From positions 1 to 64,000 of the forward strand of contig CALCST010000018.1 of assembly GCA_937894065.1 (NCBI GenBank): a DNA stretch of 64,000 nucleotides, written 5' to 3'. Positions within the stretch are counted from its first letter, which is position 1, and every line of letters starts with the position of its first letter. Below are positions 1 through 9,118 of the stretch, piece by piece. The position numbers and the translations under genes were made by a program. The stretch is from an uncultured Parabacteroides sp. GTDB taxonomy: Bacteria; Bacteroidota; Bacteroidia; Bacteroidales; Tannerellaceae. The notes below the pieces were generated by a model, which saw only the letters and a list, made by a program, of their open reading frames with translations, was not told the DNA's origin and did no database searches.

Positions 1-372
1 TGATAAGACGATTGAAAATAGCCTCCTTTGTCTCTTCTCTCAGCAGAAAATCGGCAATGTCATAACCTGCATCCCGTTCTTCTTTTGTTGCGTTTCTTTC
101 CATAAAATCGAAGAGAGAAACCTCTATTCCCAGGCTTCGAATCATCTCCATTTTATTCGGTAGCTCCCAGGTTAAGGAAGAGCAGGACACGTCGGTTTCT
201 CAATACGCTCATGGCATCCCGATTGAACGCCCCGTTCTTTCCGCCCGAAGCAATTCATAGATATTGCGGCAGATAGAAGCTGGATATTAAAGCACTTTTC
301 TCACTCTCCACAAGGGCAACCGGACGTTGCTGGTCAGAAGACAAAAGGTGCTCACCAAACATAGGCAAGGTT
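1..372 (-). pseudogene. remnant of a Toprim-like (DUF6371-like) mobile-element protein
   Basis: Reading the minus strand gives a broken coding stretch with the block VALVESEKSAL, then an in-frame stop inside an IASGGKNGAFN block, then VLRNRRVLLF, then another stop and a frame change into MEMIRSLGIEV and ending with GYDIADFLL before the window edge. The order Glu-rich strand, GGK loop and ...DIADFLL resembles Toprim-type proteins (DUF6371) carried by Bacteroides plasmids and integrative elements. Family assignment is from memory of the motif order, not a search. At least one stop and one frameshift make it a pseudogene. It continues beyond position 1. Confidence 0.5.
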
Positions 373-742
373 AGCACAACGATGCGAACAGCATCGTGTC
401 GAGATTTTGTGGGCAATAAATAATTTGCCACACCATTTACATTTTTGAATTGTATATAGATATTATTGATTATCAGTTGTTTGTGGGTAATATGATAGAA
501 AAGTGGAGTGTTTTTTCTTTGAAGCAGAATAAAAACTGAATTTTAACACGTTTAACTTTTGTAAACCACGATAATCATGGAAGTGTGCAAGTTTTATAGT
601 GATAATATTACTTACAAGAGATGGTCTGAATGTTTGTATTTGGTGGAGACAGTATGACGAGAGCCTCTTAATAAGTGTAAAATAAAGAATGCATAAATGA
701 ACTTTTGTGGTGAAATTTTTATTGATTGTTGATTATTTTACA
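373..742. other. spacer, AT-rich, no gene seen
   Basis: No coding stretch could be supported here. A small perfect hairpin (arms ACGATGC and GCATCGT, 379-385 and 391-397) lies near the left edge. The rest is AT-rich and leads to the promoter-like box at 743. Confidence 0.5.
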
Positions 743-750
743 TACTTTTG
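743..750 (+). promoter_or_regulatory. Bacteroidota -7 box (TACTTTTG)
   Basis: TACTTTTG matches the TAnnTTTG consensus exactly. ATTG at 721-724 lies 18 bases upstream, one mismatch from the TTTG of the -33 element. It would serve the decayed HTH/DUF1016 pair that follows. Confidence 0.45.
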
Positions 751-786
751 CGTTCAAATTAAATAGATTTACAAAATGGTAACTTA

Positions 787-975
787 AATAGAATCAAAGT
801 TGTACTCATTGAAAAGAAACGGACGGCCAAATGGCTTGCCGAAGAATTAGAGAAGAATCCTGCTACTGTAAGCAAGTGGTGTACTAATGTATCTCAACTA
901 GATCTGTACACACTAGACAAAATTGCAACATTGCGTGATATTGACAAGCGAGAGTTTATAACAGGGAAAGATTGA
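787..975 (+). pseudogene. small helix-turn-helix protein without a usable start codon
   Basis: From 787 the frame reads NRIKVVLIEKKRTAKWLAEEL and continues to a stop at 973-975, 62 residues. It has the look of a short XRE-type DNA-binding protein (KTAKWLAEEL...ATVSKWC as helix-turn-helix). Such proteins commonly sit just upstream of DUF1016 nucleases in Bacteroides, and that is the arrangement here. The in-frame codon before Asn is TTA, and the nearby ATG at 776 runs into a stop three codons later in another frame, so the start seems lost. The neighbouring nuclease is also dead, which supports decay of the whole pair. Confidence 0.55.
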
Positions 976-979
976 AGTC

Positions 980-2035
980 ATGACAGATATTGTACAAATT
1001 CAAGAATCTGAGTATGACGCAATTCAGCGACAGGCTGTCGCAGTTATTGACAAGACAAGAGCAATGGTGGCAACAGCAGTAAGTCCTATCATAGGTACGG
1101 CTCATTAGGAGATAGGCAAGTTACTTCACGACAGAAAAGTCGAGAGCAAGCATGGAAGTGGTGTGATCAATTTTTATCCTATAACTTGAAGCAACGCTAT
1201 CCTCAGATGGGTGTTTCTCCCAGAAACCTGTAGAATATGAAGAAGTTATACGGGCGATTCTGCAACAGCGAATCAAAACTGCGACAGGTTGTCGCAGTTA
1301 TACCATGGGGACATATATTGACCTTGATGCGCAAGTTCGATGAAGATGACAATGCCATTATATTATGCACAGGAAATCACATCAAAAGGCTGGAATCGTG
1401 AACTTCTATCCAGTGCCATATCTCTGAAAATGCACATGAGGAAGTATACCTCTTCTGATAATAATTTTGAGCAGACTCTGCCTGCCACACAGGCGATGTT
1501 TGCCAATGAAATGTTCAGAAGCGGTTATAATCTTGGATTTCTTGGTGTTAAAGATCCTATATAGGGAACAGAACTTGAGGTTCGATTAGTAGAGAAGGTA
1601 AAGCAATTTCTTTTAGAACTTGGTAGGGGCTTCACCTATATTGGTATTGGCAACCAGTATGTGCTCGAATACAACGGAAAGCGGAGTAAGGTAGATATGC
1701 TTTTCTTCCATCGTGGTCTGCATTGCCTTGTAGCCATTGACTTGAAGATTGGCGAGTTTAAGCCGGAATATGCAGGCAAGATGAACTATTATCTGTCATT
1801 GCTTGACCGTTTGGTGCGTAGGGAAGATGAAAACCGTTCTATAGGCATTATCCTATGCGCTAAGAAAGACCGTGTGGAAGTTGAATTGACATTGGAAGAT
1901 ATGGACAAACCCATTGGTGCTGCTGATTACCAGTTGATTGTTTCACAGGAGGAGCTAAAGAAAATAGTTGCCGAAGAACTTGAATCTTTTAGTAAAGAGT
2001 TTACTATTTGTATGGAAACAGAGGAGGATTTTTAA
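980..2035 (+). pseudogene. DUF1016/YhcG-family PD-(D/E)XK nuclease, multiply broken
   Basis: Pieces spread over two frames add up to one YhcG-like protein. They are an N-terminal piece (MTDIVQIQESEYDAI..., then EIGKLLHDRKVESKHGSG after a TAG), a middle piece in another frame (LKQRYPQMGVSPRN...VIPWGHILTLMRKFDEDD), and a C-terminal piece from 1340 (YYAQEITSKGWNREL...) with a TAG at 1562. The nuclease core from about 1680 (VDMLFFHRG, then VAIDLKIGEF with the D-x-K type motif) is intact. A 6-base duplication (ATTGGT) near 1640 adds two residues. YhcG proteins are putative PD-(D/E)XK nucleases of unclear role, often in defence-rich islands. At least three stops and two frame changes rule out a full product. 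Confidence 0.75.
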
Positions 2036-2145
2036 AAAGAATAACTATGATACTATAAGTGAAGCATTTTAACACTTGTAAGGATGAACTCGATTTAATA
2101 GAAAAGGAATGATTGGGAAATCCTCATAAAAGAGCTTAAAAAAAC

Positions 2146-4224
2146 ATGGCATTTACAATTATCTGTATTCATCCAATAGTAGGATGCAAATATCTAAAGA
2201 TACTAAAAGAGGGAGAATACTATTTCTTCAATGATTGGTATCGAGAAGAGAATGGACATATTATCAGAAATGAGGATAATACATTCAAAAAAGGCTTCTT
2301 TGGTAATGGTATTACAATCCAAGCTGTTGTCGGCAAAAACGGAAGTGGTAAAAGTTCACTTCTGGAGCTGATATATAGGATTCTAAACAACTTCTCTTAT
2401 GTTACTACCGAAGGCGTTTATAGAGCAAAGGCAGAAAGATTATATTATATAAAAGGAATAAAGGCAGAACTATATTTTGAGTTAGATGGGCAACTCGGGT
2501 GTGTGAAAGTTGAAGATGATACCGTAACATTTGTCTATGGCGAGAATAATCCTTTAAAATTATACTTCCCCGGCAGCAAGAATTATGAGGAAACTGACGG
2601 CTGGCTTAACGCCAGACCATTGGACGGGTTTGATCATGATGCCATACGTGGCATGGAAAGAAGAACAATAGGGGAAAACATAGAAAAGACATTGAACCAC
2701 TTCTTCTATTCTCTCGTGGTGAATTATTCCATCCAATCTTTGAACCCATGCGACTATGAGTATGAAGAAGCATATGGCGAAGATGCAGACGATTGGGCTG
2801 ATAATTCTTGGCTGACAAGTCTCTATAGGAAAAACGACGGTTATATGGTACCCATAGGATTTGAGCCCTATAGAGGGAACAACCAGATAGACTTGGTAAA
2901 TCAAAAGGAATTAGCTGAGGACAGAGTGGCTGCGTTGCTAATCGATGCAGAAAAACATGGTCATAAATTGTTGCCTGGGTATAGTTATAGTTCAATAGAT
3001 TTTACTTATGACCAAAAGTTTTCTTTAAGATTTGACCATCCGGCAGAAGATGATGATATTTCCACGGATGCAATACAGAAAATTGCAGAGGACTTGAAGA
3101 GTGAAAGAAGTAATCTCTTTTTTGAATTCTACGGAATTGATGAGGGTTATAAACAGAATGATTGTCACCTCTTTAAGCGGGCTTTTATGTATCTGATAGA
3201 TAAAACTTTCAGTGTAAGTCGTAATTATCCAGACTATGAAGATTACTCAGAGCTATCGGATGCTTTCTTTGACTTGGAACATAAATTGCTTCCAAAAGAA
3301 AAAGACATGGTGGTTTCGCTTATAGAGAAAGTTAAAAAGGAACCATCGCATATAGGAGTGAAAGTTCACCAGACGTTGCATTTTCTTGAGAGGCTTATTT
3401 ATATTGATGAGGCTGAACAGTCTGAAATGAATAATAATGGATTCTCTTATGAAGAATACATACAGCAATTCTTTCCTGACATGAATATTGAAGGCCCTAA
3501 GACTATCATGGAGTATTACCCACCGCCAATCTTCAGAAACTATATCTATCTGAAGAATGATATGAATCAAGAATGCATAGAATTTCCGTTGTTGAGTTCT
3601 GGTGAAAGACAATACCTTTTCATGCTATCAGCTTACCTTTACCATTTGAGGAATATCATTTCTGTACCGGAGAATGCAGGAAGGGTGAAGTATCATAATG
3701 TGTGCTTGTTTTTGGATGAAATAGAACTTTGCTTCCATCCTGAATACCAGAGATTATTTGTTGCCAACTTGCTTCAGAGTTTGAAAGACAATAAAGTTAC
3801 AGAAAGTGTAAACGTGAATGTAGTACTAACGACACATTCACCTTTTGTGCTGTCTGATATTCCACAGAGTAATATCCTATATCTTGAAAATGGGGAAGAT
3901 GTAAAGGAACAGATGAAGGTGAAGACTTTCGCATCGAACATCAATGAGTTGCTAGCAGAAAGTTTTTTCCTAAATGGAGGATTTGTAGGAGAGTTTGCTT
4001 GTCAAGTGGTTAATGACTTGACTAGTTTCCTATTGGGAAAACAACATGAACGTAGATGGGATATGGATTCTGCAGATCAATTGATTGAGACTGTTGGCGA
4101 TGACGTTGTAAAGATACAACTACGAAGATTGTTTATTCGCAAGTTCGGAAAAAATAATCAAGCGTATAAAACGTGGGTGCAAAAAGAATTTGAGAGACTA
4201 GGATTGAACCAAGAGAACCGATGA
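2146..4224 (+). CDS. AAA/ABC-type ATPase of a Septu-like two-gene system
   Basis: This 692-residue protein has the layout of an SMC/ABC-like AAA ATPase. Walker A (GKNGSGKS) lies at residues 63-70 and an LSSGERQ signature near 482. Walker B (CLFLDEIE) lies near 520 and an H-loop TTHSP near 562, separated from Walker A by a long insert (about 90-470) rich in acidic and aromatic residues. Such ATPases sense or gate nucleases in defence systems (PtuA of Septu is one). The stop overlaps the start of the HNH gene by ATGA, so the two are translationally coupled. All motifs are intact, unlike the broken genes on both sides. The exact family is inferred from architecture; other OLD/RloC-like groupings are possible. 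Confidence 0.75.
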   Translation: MAFTIICIHPIVGCKYLKILKEGEYYFFNDWYREENGHIIRNEDNTFKKGFFGNGITIQAVVGKNGSGKSSLLELIYRILNNFSYVTTEGVYRAKAERLYYIKGIKAELYFELDGQLGCVKVEDDTVTFVYGENNPLKLYFPGSKNYEETDGWLNARPLDGFDHDAIRGMERRTIGENIEKTLNHFFYSLVVNYSIQSLNPCDYEYEEAYGEDADDWADNSWLTSLYRKNDGYMVPIGFEPYRGNNQIDLVNQKELAEDRVAALLIDAEKHGHKLLPGYSYSSIDFTYDQKFSLRFDHPAEDDDISTDAIQKIAEDLKSERSNLFFEFYGIDEGYKQNDCHLFKRAFMYLIDKTFSVSRNYPDYEDYSELSDAFFDLEHKLLPKEKDMVVSLIEKVKKEPSHIGVKVHQTLHFLERLIYIDEAEQSEMNNNGFSYEEYIQQFFPDMNIEGPKTIMEYYPPPIFRNYIYLKNDMNQECIEFPLLSSGERQYLFMLSAYLYHLRNIISVPENAGRVKYHNVCLFLDEIELCFHPEYQRLFVANLLQSLKDNKVTESVNVNVVLTTHSPFVLSDIPQSNILYLENGEDVKEQMKVKTFASNINELLAESFFLNGGFVGEFACQVVNDLTSFLLGKQHERRWDMDSADQLIETVGDDVVKIQLRRLFIRKFGKNNQAYKTWVQKEFERLGLNQENR

Positions 4225-5450
4225 GAAGGATTTTTATTGACGATAGGATAAAGAAACTCGCTGCTGAATACGTGAATCAACTGCCACTTGTGGTGGGTGA
4301 AGCAAAAGCACTTTTACAGAATTTGGCTGATGACTTAAAAAAAGAGTCAACAGATATTCTGATATGTACACCTGTAGAAGAAAAGAAGGCAAAAGGTAAA
4401 TCAAGCGTAAGAAAGAAGACACGCCCCGATGCGATTGAGGCTAGAAATGCAGAGCAATCGCTAAAGGATAGACAGGAGATATTTAAAGGCGTTTGTCATA
4501 AGGGAAGCGATTATCTTAGGGTGTCAGAGTATGTTGAGAAGATTGCAGAAAAGTATGATAACCTAAATAATATGTTGCCGTCCAAGTATGATGAGTGTTT
4601 TTCCTATATCAATAGTACCTTGAAAGATGTTGCTGTAGATGATATTTGGATAAAGTTTAAAGGAAATAAGGATAAGCGACCACTTTATGAGGTGATTGTT
4701 GATGTGATGGGGTATGATAAAGTAAGAGCAAGACTGATGCCTAACTATGTGAAAAAACTTGGGATTAGATCTTGCGTTTATTGCAACGCCCAGTTTGCCA
4801 TGACAACACTCATTGAGGATGTGCATGAAAAAATAAAGACAGGGAAAAGAGGTCGCCCCAAAGAAGCGAAGATTATACCATTGATGGGCGGTTATTATGA
4901 ACTGGATCATAACAAGCCAAAGTCTAAATATCCGTTCCTATGTACCAACTTCTATAATCTTCAACCTTGTTGTAGCTCGTGCAACAAACGTAAATCTGCA
5001 CAAGACTTGCCATATTCATTGTATTATGAGGAAGGTGACCCACATCCAACACCGTTACATTTTGCTATCAGTCCACAAGACGTGATTGATTTTCATACTA
5101 AAGGAAAGTGTAGAGGGGTAAAAGCATATCTTTGTGATGAAGATAACCCCAATCAACCAGTTGTGGCTAAGAAAGACGGAACGCTTGCAGAGCGGTTTAA
5201 CTTTATTTTCGACATAGATAGGATTTATGCTGAGCATGAAGACGAAGTAGAAGAACTGCTATGGCGTAATAGGATATATACAAAGGGAATCGTGAATGCT
5301 ACGAATAAACAATTTGCGGAGTTAGATATAGAAGGATTTGATTTTGAAAGATATATTCTAGGAACATATGCAAAGAAGGATGAGGTTTGGAAGCGACCTC
5401 TTACTGCTATGAAGCAGGATATATGGGAGCAGTTGGTAAAGGTGGAATAG
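4221..5450 (+). CDS. HNH endonuclease partner of the upstream ATPase (PtuB-like)
   Basis: The 409-residue product carries a zinc-braced HNH core: CVYC near residue 184, ELDHNKPKSKYP near 227, NFYNLQPC, and CSSCNKRK near 250. These supply the catalytic Asp-His, the Asn and the two CxxC pairs. The N-terminal 180 residues are charged and helical, with a basic stretch (KKAKGKSSVRKKTRP) that may bind DNA. The start codon overlaps the ATPase stop, which argues for an obligate pair. In Septu the HNH partner PtuB cuts DNA while PtuA provides ATPase control; the same division of labour is inferred here. The product is much longer than the small PtuB proteins I know of, so it may be a separate branch. 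Confidence 0.75.
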   Translation: MRRIFIDDRIKKLAAEYVNQLPLVVGEAKALLQNLADDLKKESTDILICTPVEEKKAKGKSSVRKKTRPDAIEARNAEQSLKDRQEIFKGVCHKGSDYLRVSEYVEKIAEKYDNLNNMLPSKYDECFSYINSTLKDVAVDDIWIKFKGNKDKRPLYEVIVDVMGYDKVRARLMPNYVKKLGIRSCVYCNAQFAMTTLIEDVHEKIKTGKRGRPKEAKIIPLMGGYYELDHNKPKSKYPFLCTNFYNLQPCCSSCNKRKSAQDLPYSLYYEEGDPHPTPLHFAISPQDVIDFHTKGKCRGVKAYLCDEDNPNQPVVAKKDGTLAERFNFIFDIDRIYAEHEDEVEELLWRNRIYTKGIVNATNKQFAELDIEGFDFERYILGTYAKKDEVWKRPLTAMKQDIWEQLVKVE

Positions 5451-5454
5451 ATTA

Positions 5455-5982
5455 TTAGGGCGAAAAAATAATTGGTTTCTGGGAATTGAAGAAAAAGATT
5501 GGTAGCGGAGGCAATGGCAAGGTTTGGGAATGCATAGACCAAGTCGGAAATGAATTTGCTATGTGGCGGAGGAATGGGGTAGGCTCCTTGTCGATAGAGT
5601 AAGGGTTTCCCCATTTGGAGATTCCGGACACGGATTCCGAGTATGTGATGTGCAGGCGTTTCTTTGCCCTGGTTATGGCCACATAGAAAAGTCTTGCGGA
5701 TTCTCTGATTTCTTCCGGAGTCTTCTTGTCAAAGAACGGATAGACACCATCGGTAGCTTCGAAAATGATCACGTTCTCAAACTCCAGGCCTTTTGCCTTG
5801 TGGACTGTAGAGACGAACACCTTCTCTGTTATACATGAGCTGTCACATAGGTCGGCTTCACGGTAGGTTGTTATATCGAGAAGGTGGGCTGAAAGCTGCT
5901 CCTTCAGGCTTGGAGTCTTCTCCAGGGAGATTACATCGTTACGGAGGAAGCTGAAGATGTACTGCATCTTCGGGTTGTCTGC
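5455..5982 (-). pseudogene. UvrD-type helicase, C-terminal fragment (piece 3 of 3)
   Basis: This fragment carries the last two superfamily 1 helicase motifs: VSTVHKAKGLEFENV (motif V region) and LFYVAITRAKKRL (motif VI with its arginine finger). In the same frame it begins with ADNPKMQY and meets a stop just upstream at 5983-5985, where the sequence changes character. The N-terminal and middle parts of the same helicase lie at 11087-11815 and 7335-8525 on the same strand and in the right order. It ends 4 bases from the convergent HNH gene. It lacks Walker motifs and cannot work alone. Confidence 0.8.
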
Positions 5983-6144
5983 CTAAAACTACGGCTCAAT
6001 AATACGGCTTTCTTTTGTAATATGCAAATCACTAAAAAATATCCTGCAGTTAGGTATAATTTTCTTATTTTTGACTGAGTAGAAGCATTTGTTTTTCCAT
6101 TTGGAAGATTTTCTATAATTTCGTGTATATTAATAACTTTGCAA

Positions 6145-6708
6145 ATGAATGAATTCAATACATATCTCAAAAATTTAGACTATTCCCATATAAAAGATTT
6201 ATGTGTGGAAAAAGGGAAATTGCGTACTTACCGTAAGAAAGATTTCTTTATCTGTCAGAATGAAATAGAACGTTTTGCAGGGTGGGTGAAAGAGGGTACA
6301 TTCCAATATACGTACATTGATGAAGAGGATGAAGAACATATTGTAGGATATTCTTTTACTAACGAATTTGTATGTGACTACTCTTCCTTTATGAAAGGTT
6401 GTCTATCATTAGTAAATATTCAAGCAATAGCAGATTGTTCGGTCTATGAAATATCACGCCATGATTTGATTGAATATTTGGAAACGAATATGGAAACTCA
6501 ACGATTCGGAAGATATGTAGCTGAAAATCTATATGAAATGGTATATGAAAGATTCCTTGATTTATATTGTAGTCCTGAAATACGATACAAGAAATTAATA
6601 AAACGTTGCCCAGACTTGAAAGAAGCAGTTCCTTTGAAAAACATAGCTTCATTCTTGGGAGTTACTCCCGAAACTATAAGCCGCATACGCCGTAAACTGG
6701 AAAAATAG
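6145..6708 (+). CDS. Crp/Fnr-family transcription regulator
   Basis: This is a 187-residue protein with a cyclic-nucleotide-binding-like beta fold (GTFQYTYIDEEDEEHIVGYSF...) and a C-terminal winged helix (VPLKNIASFLGVTPETISRIRRKLEK, residues about 160-187). It lacks the conserved phosphate-binding cassette arginine of true cAMP receptors, as is common in Bacteroidota members. ATG at 6145 is preferred over the TTG two codons earlier. TAACTTTG at 6134-6141 fits the -7 consensus but abuts the start, so it would give a leaderless message if used. It sits in the 1.35-kb segment that separates two helicase fragments, and the acetyltransferase follows on the same strand. Confidence 0.75.
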   Translation: MNEFNTYLKNLDYSHIKDLCVEKGKLRTYRKKDFFICQNEIERFAGWVKEGTFQYTYIDEEDEEHIVGYSFTNEFVCDYSSFMKGCLSLVNIQAIADCSVYEISRHDLIEYLETNMETQRFGRYVAENLYEMVYERFLDLYCSPEIRYKKLIKRCPDLKEAVPLKNIASFLGVTPETISRIRRKLEK

Positions 6709-6809
6709 TTCATCTTTTAACATCTATTGTATTAGTGTCTTGATAATTATCAAGACTTTATTTATTTATTCTCCGTTACTTTGTCATTTTAATTATTAAA
6801 GATACTGAT

Positions 6810-7241
6810 ATGATACGCAAACTAACGAAAGAAGAATACAAACATGCCGCCGATTTATCCTACCAAGTATATATGGAATGTGGCAAGAGCGATTTTACCA
6901 AAGAGGGCATCGAAACATTTAAAAACTTCGTATATAACACATCGTTGATGAATGCACTTGACTTCTATGGCGCCTTTGACCATCATCGACTAATAGGTAT
7001 AATTGGCGTGAATAAAGAGAAACAGCATATTTCACTTTTCTTTATTCTGCCCATCTATCATAGGCAGGGTATCGGGAAATCGCTATTTGTCTATATGATG
7101 GATGATTGCAAATTTACTCACCTAACGGTGAATTCCACAACCTATGCCGAAGCGTTCTATCAATCTTTGGGATTTAAACAAAGAGGTGAGAAGGAGATAA
7201 ATAAAGGAATTATAAGTATTCCAATGGAAAGAAACGTATGA
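6810..7241 (+). CDS. GNAT-family N-acetyltransferase
   Basis: This 143-residue protein has the GNAT acetyl-CoA site ILPIYHRQGIGKSLF near residues 80-95 (Q/RxxGxG/A motif), preceded by a beta strand and followed by the YQSLGF motif near the C terminus. The substrate is unknown. It follows the Crp/Fnr gene by about 100 bases on the same strand; a TTACTTTG box at about 6775 is one mismatch from the -7 consensus, so it may have its own promoter. Together with the regulator it forms the cargo lodged inside the helicase gene. Confidence 0.75.
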   Translation: MIRKLTKEEYKHAADLSYQVYMECGKSDFTKEGIETFKNFVYNTSLMNALDFYGAFDHHRLIGIIGVNKEKQHISLFFILPIYHRQGIGKSLFVYMMDDCKFTHLTVNSTTYAEAFYQSLGFKQRGEKEINKGIISIPMERNV

Positions 7242-7272
7242 TTTTATCAATCACTAGATGTAATTCATTAAT

Positions 7273-7347
7273 ATGAAAAAAAGATTCATTATGTTCACAA
7301 CTATCATCGCCTGTAATCTTCTGTGCATCACCTCCTACGAAAAATAA
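7273..7347 (+). pseudogene. truncated 5' end of a secreted protein gene
   Basis: ATG at 7273 opens a 24-codon frame reading MKKRFIMFTTIIACNLLCITS, a clear signal-peptide or lipoprotein-type start, and then stops within a few codons after entering helicase sequence. It is the cut first part of a gene that followed the GNAT gene at its original location. It marks the right edge of the inserted segment at about 7330-7345. Confidence 0.6.
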
Positions 7348-8525
7348 CAGTCATATTCCACGTTCTGGCCGATAAGGGTACAGTCACCCACAAAGTCCAT
7401 AAACGCACACAGACCGGTCCTACGGTCAACCTTTTCCGCACGCTCATATTCCAGAAGAAGAGGGTTTACAATGCCTCCGAGCATAGCCGGTATCGGCTTG
7501 TCTGTGTGAAGGATGATGTTGAAGCGGTCGGTAATCTTCCCGGCATTCACCTTGATGGCCGCAATCTGTACGATGTCATCCTCAAAGACATTCAAGCCTG
7601 TGGTTTCCGTATCAAAGATGACGTATTCGCCTTGGCAGCACCTGTACAGCTCCAGCATGTATGAGCTGCGCGTGTAGTTGAGAAAATCAGACGGCAGCAG
7701 GTAGTTATCACGGAGATACTTGACGAAGCGGCGAGCCTCTGAGTCTTCATTGAAGATACCTGTCCCGGTCAGGATCTTTGACCAAACCATCATGTTGGAG
7801 TCCAAGTACACCACCTGCAGATGGGCAAAAAGCAGCTGCGCCTGTCGGGTAGTGAAAAGGTCTGTTCCGGAAATCTTGAAGTGTGGGATATTGCGGTTTG
7901 AGAGTTCACGCGAAATCTGGTCGGCATCCTTGTTCCAGGGCACAAGAACAGCCACCCTTTCATCAGGATGCGAGGTACAGAAATTACCAACACTTTCAGC
8001 CACAAGCCTAACTTCAGCGTCCTTTTCAGGAGCGGACATGATGCAGAGAGAATCCTGTCCGGCTTCAGTAAGATTGTTCGTCTTAGGCAGGAAATGAGGG
8101 TCAACATCAAGCTCCATGTTGGCGTATGTGTTGAAAACATCCAAGAGATATTTCGGGGAACGGTAGTTGAAATAGAGGCGGTGCATATTCTCTCCACAGC
8201 GTTCACGCAACCATTCAAGCGTTGCGAGCTTTGCGCCTATGAATGAGAAGATTGCCTGCTGCTCGTCACCGAGATAAAGCGTTACGTTTTCCTTAGAATG
8301 GTCAGTAAACAGGTCGATGATTCCGAACTGGAAAGGGGAGAGGTCCTGAACCTCGTCAATCTGAATCCAGGAATATTTCTTCAGCCTGTCCTGATGCTGT
8401 GAAGCGTGGATATAAGTCAGGATAAGCAGGTCATCGAAATCAACCAGATTCCTTTCTTCCTTGTACTGTTGGTATTTTCTTGCAAACTTGAACTGCTGGA
8501 GGCAGTCATCAGGTGAAGTTTGAAC
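7335..8525 (-). pseudogene. UvrD-type helicase with exonuclease insert, middle fragment (piece 2 of 3)
   Basis: In order the fragment holds helicase Walker B (QIDEVQDL), motif III (LYLGDEQQAIFSF), motif IV (FNYRSPKYLLDVF), a linker, and then the start of a DEDDh 3'-5' exonuclease (VIFDTETTGLN, Exo I) and Exo II (LIGQNVEYD). It breaks off right after Exo II, so the exonuclease lost its third motif. The upstream end (V-Q-T-S-P-D-D-C) joins directly to IS982 sequence at about 8525. Its base composition is visibly more GC-rich than the inserts on either side. A frame start within the IS sequence gives an open frame to 8549, but that is a chimera. Confidence 0.8.
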
Positions 8526-8980
8526 TCGAAAAAACATCCCATGGAACATATTCCTCGCTCGGAAAGTCCTTCTAAGATCTTGTAAATTAGTACCCGTTGG
8601 TTACGGCAGACACGCAGGGGGGCAATCGACAGAGCTGACGCCCGTACAGGTTTCCAACTTGACTTTCTTGATAAAGACAACCAGAGGAAGTATCACTTCC
8701 TTCCCAGTTCTACAAAACGGCTATAGGGCACACGGTAGGGGAACAGGTGTGTCAGATGCTTGCAGACATATCCCTTATAGTAATGCTTGAAACACCTGAA
8801 GCCGCCTGAATGGAATAGGATAAGAATAACAATTATTTCCGTATCATTCATACGGTTAGGTTTGTTACGGTGCTTGTATTCCTTGTCTTCAACCATATAT
8901 TTTCCCTGTTGCAACGCAAATTCCTTGCAAAAATCCTCTGCTATACAATAAATCTCTGTAATTTTGGACTTTGAGAACAT
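8516..8980 (-). pseudogene. IS982-family transposase remnant
   Basis: From 8980 the minus strand reads MFSKSKITEIYCIAEDFCKEF...NKPNRMNDTEI...HSGGFRCFKHYYKGYVCKHLTHLFP...RFVEL, the typical N terminus of Bacteroides IS982 transposases. After a frame change it continues with CTGVSSVD (first catalytic Asp region), then after another frame change APLRVCRNQRVLIYK...ICSMGCFFEFKLH, and ends abruptly at the helicase junction. About half the transposase, including the remaining DDE residues and one terminal repeat, is missing, so it cannot move. Confidence 0.8.
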
Positions 8981-9118
8981 GGTGATAATCGTTTAAATGT
9001 TATAATTTGACACTATAAATTCAATGATTTTATCGCTATTTTCCTGATTTTTAAATAGATAATTGTCTATTTATATCTAACTCACGTTATATTAATAAAG
9101 TAATAATAAAATAGCATT

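Noticed and set aside
2146..5450. Retron with Septu-like effector
   Set aside because: No reverse transcriptase gene and no msr/msd-like structure was found near the pair.
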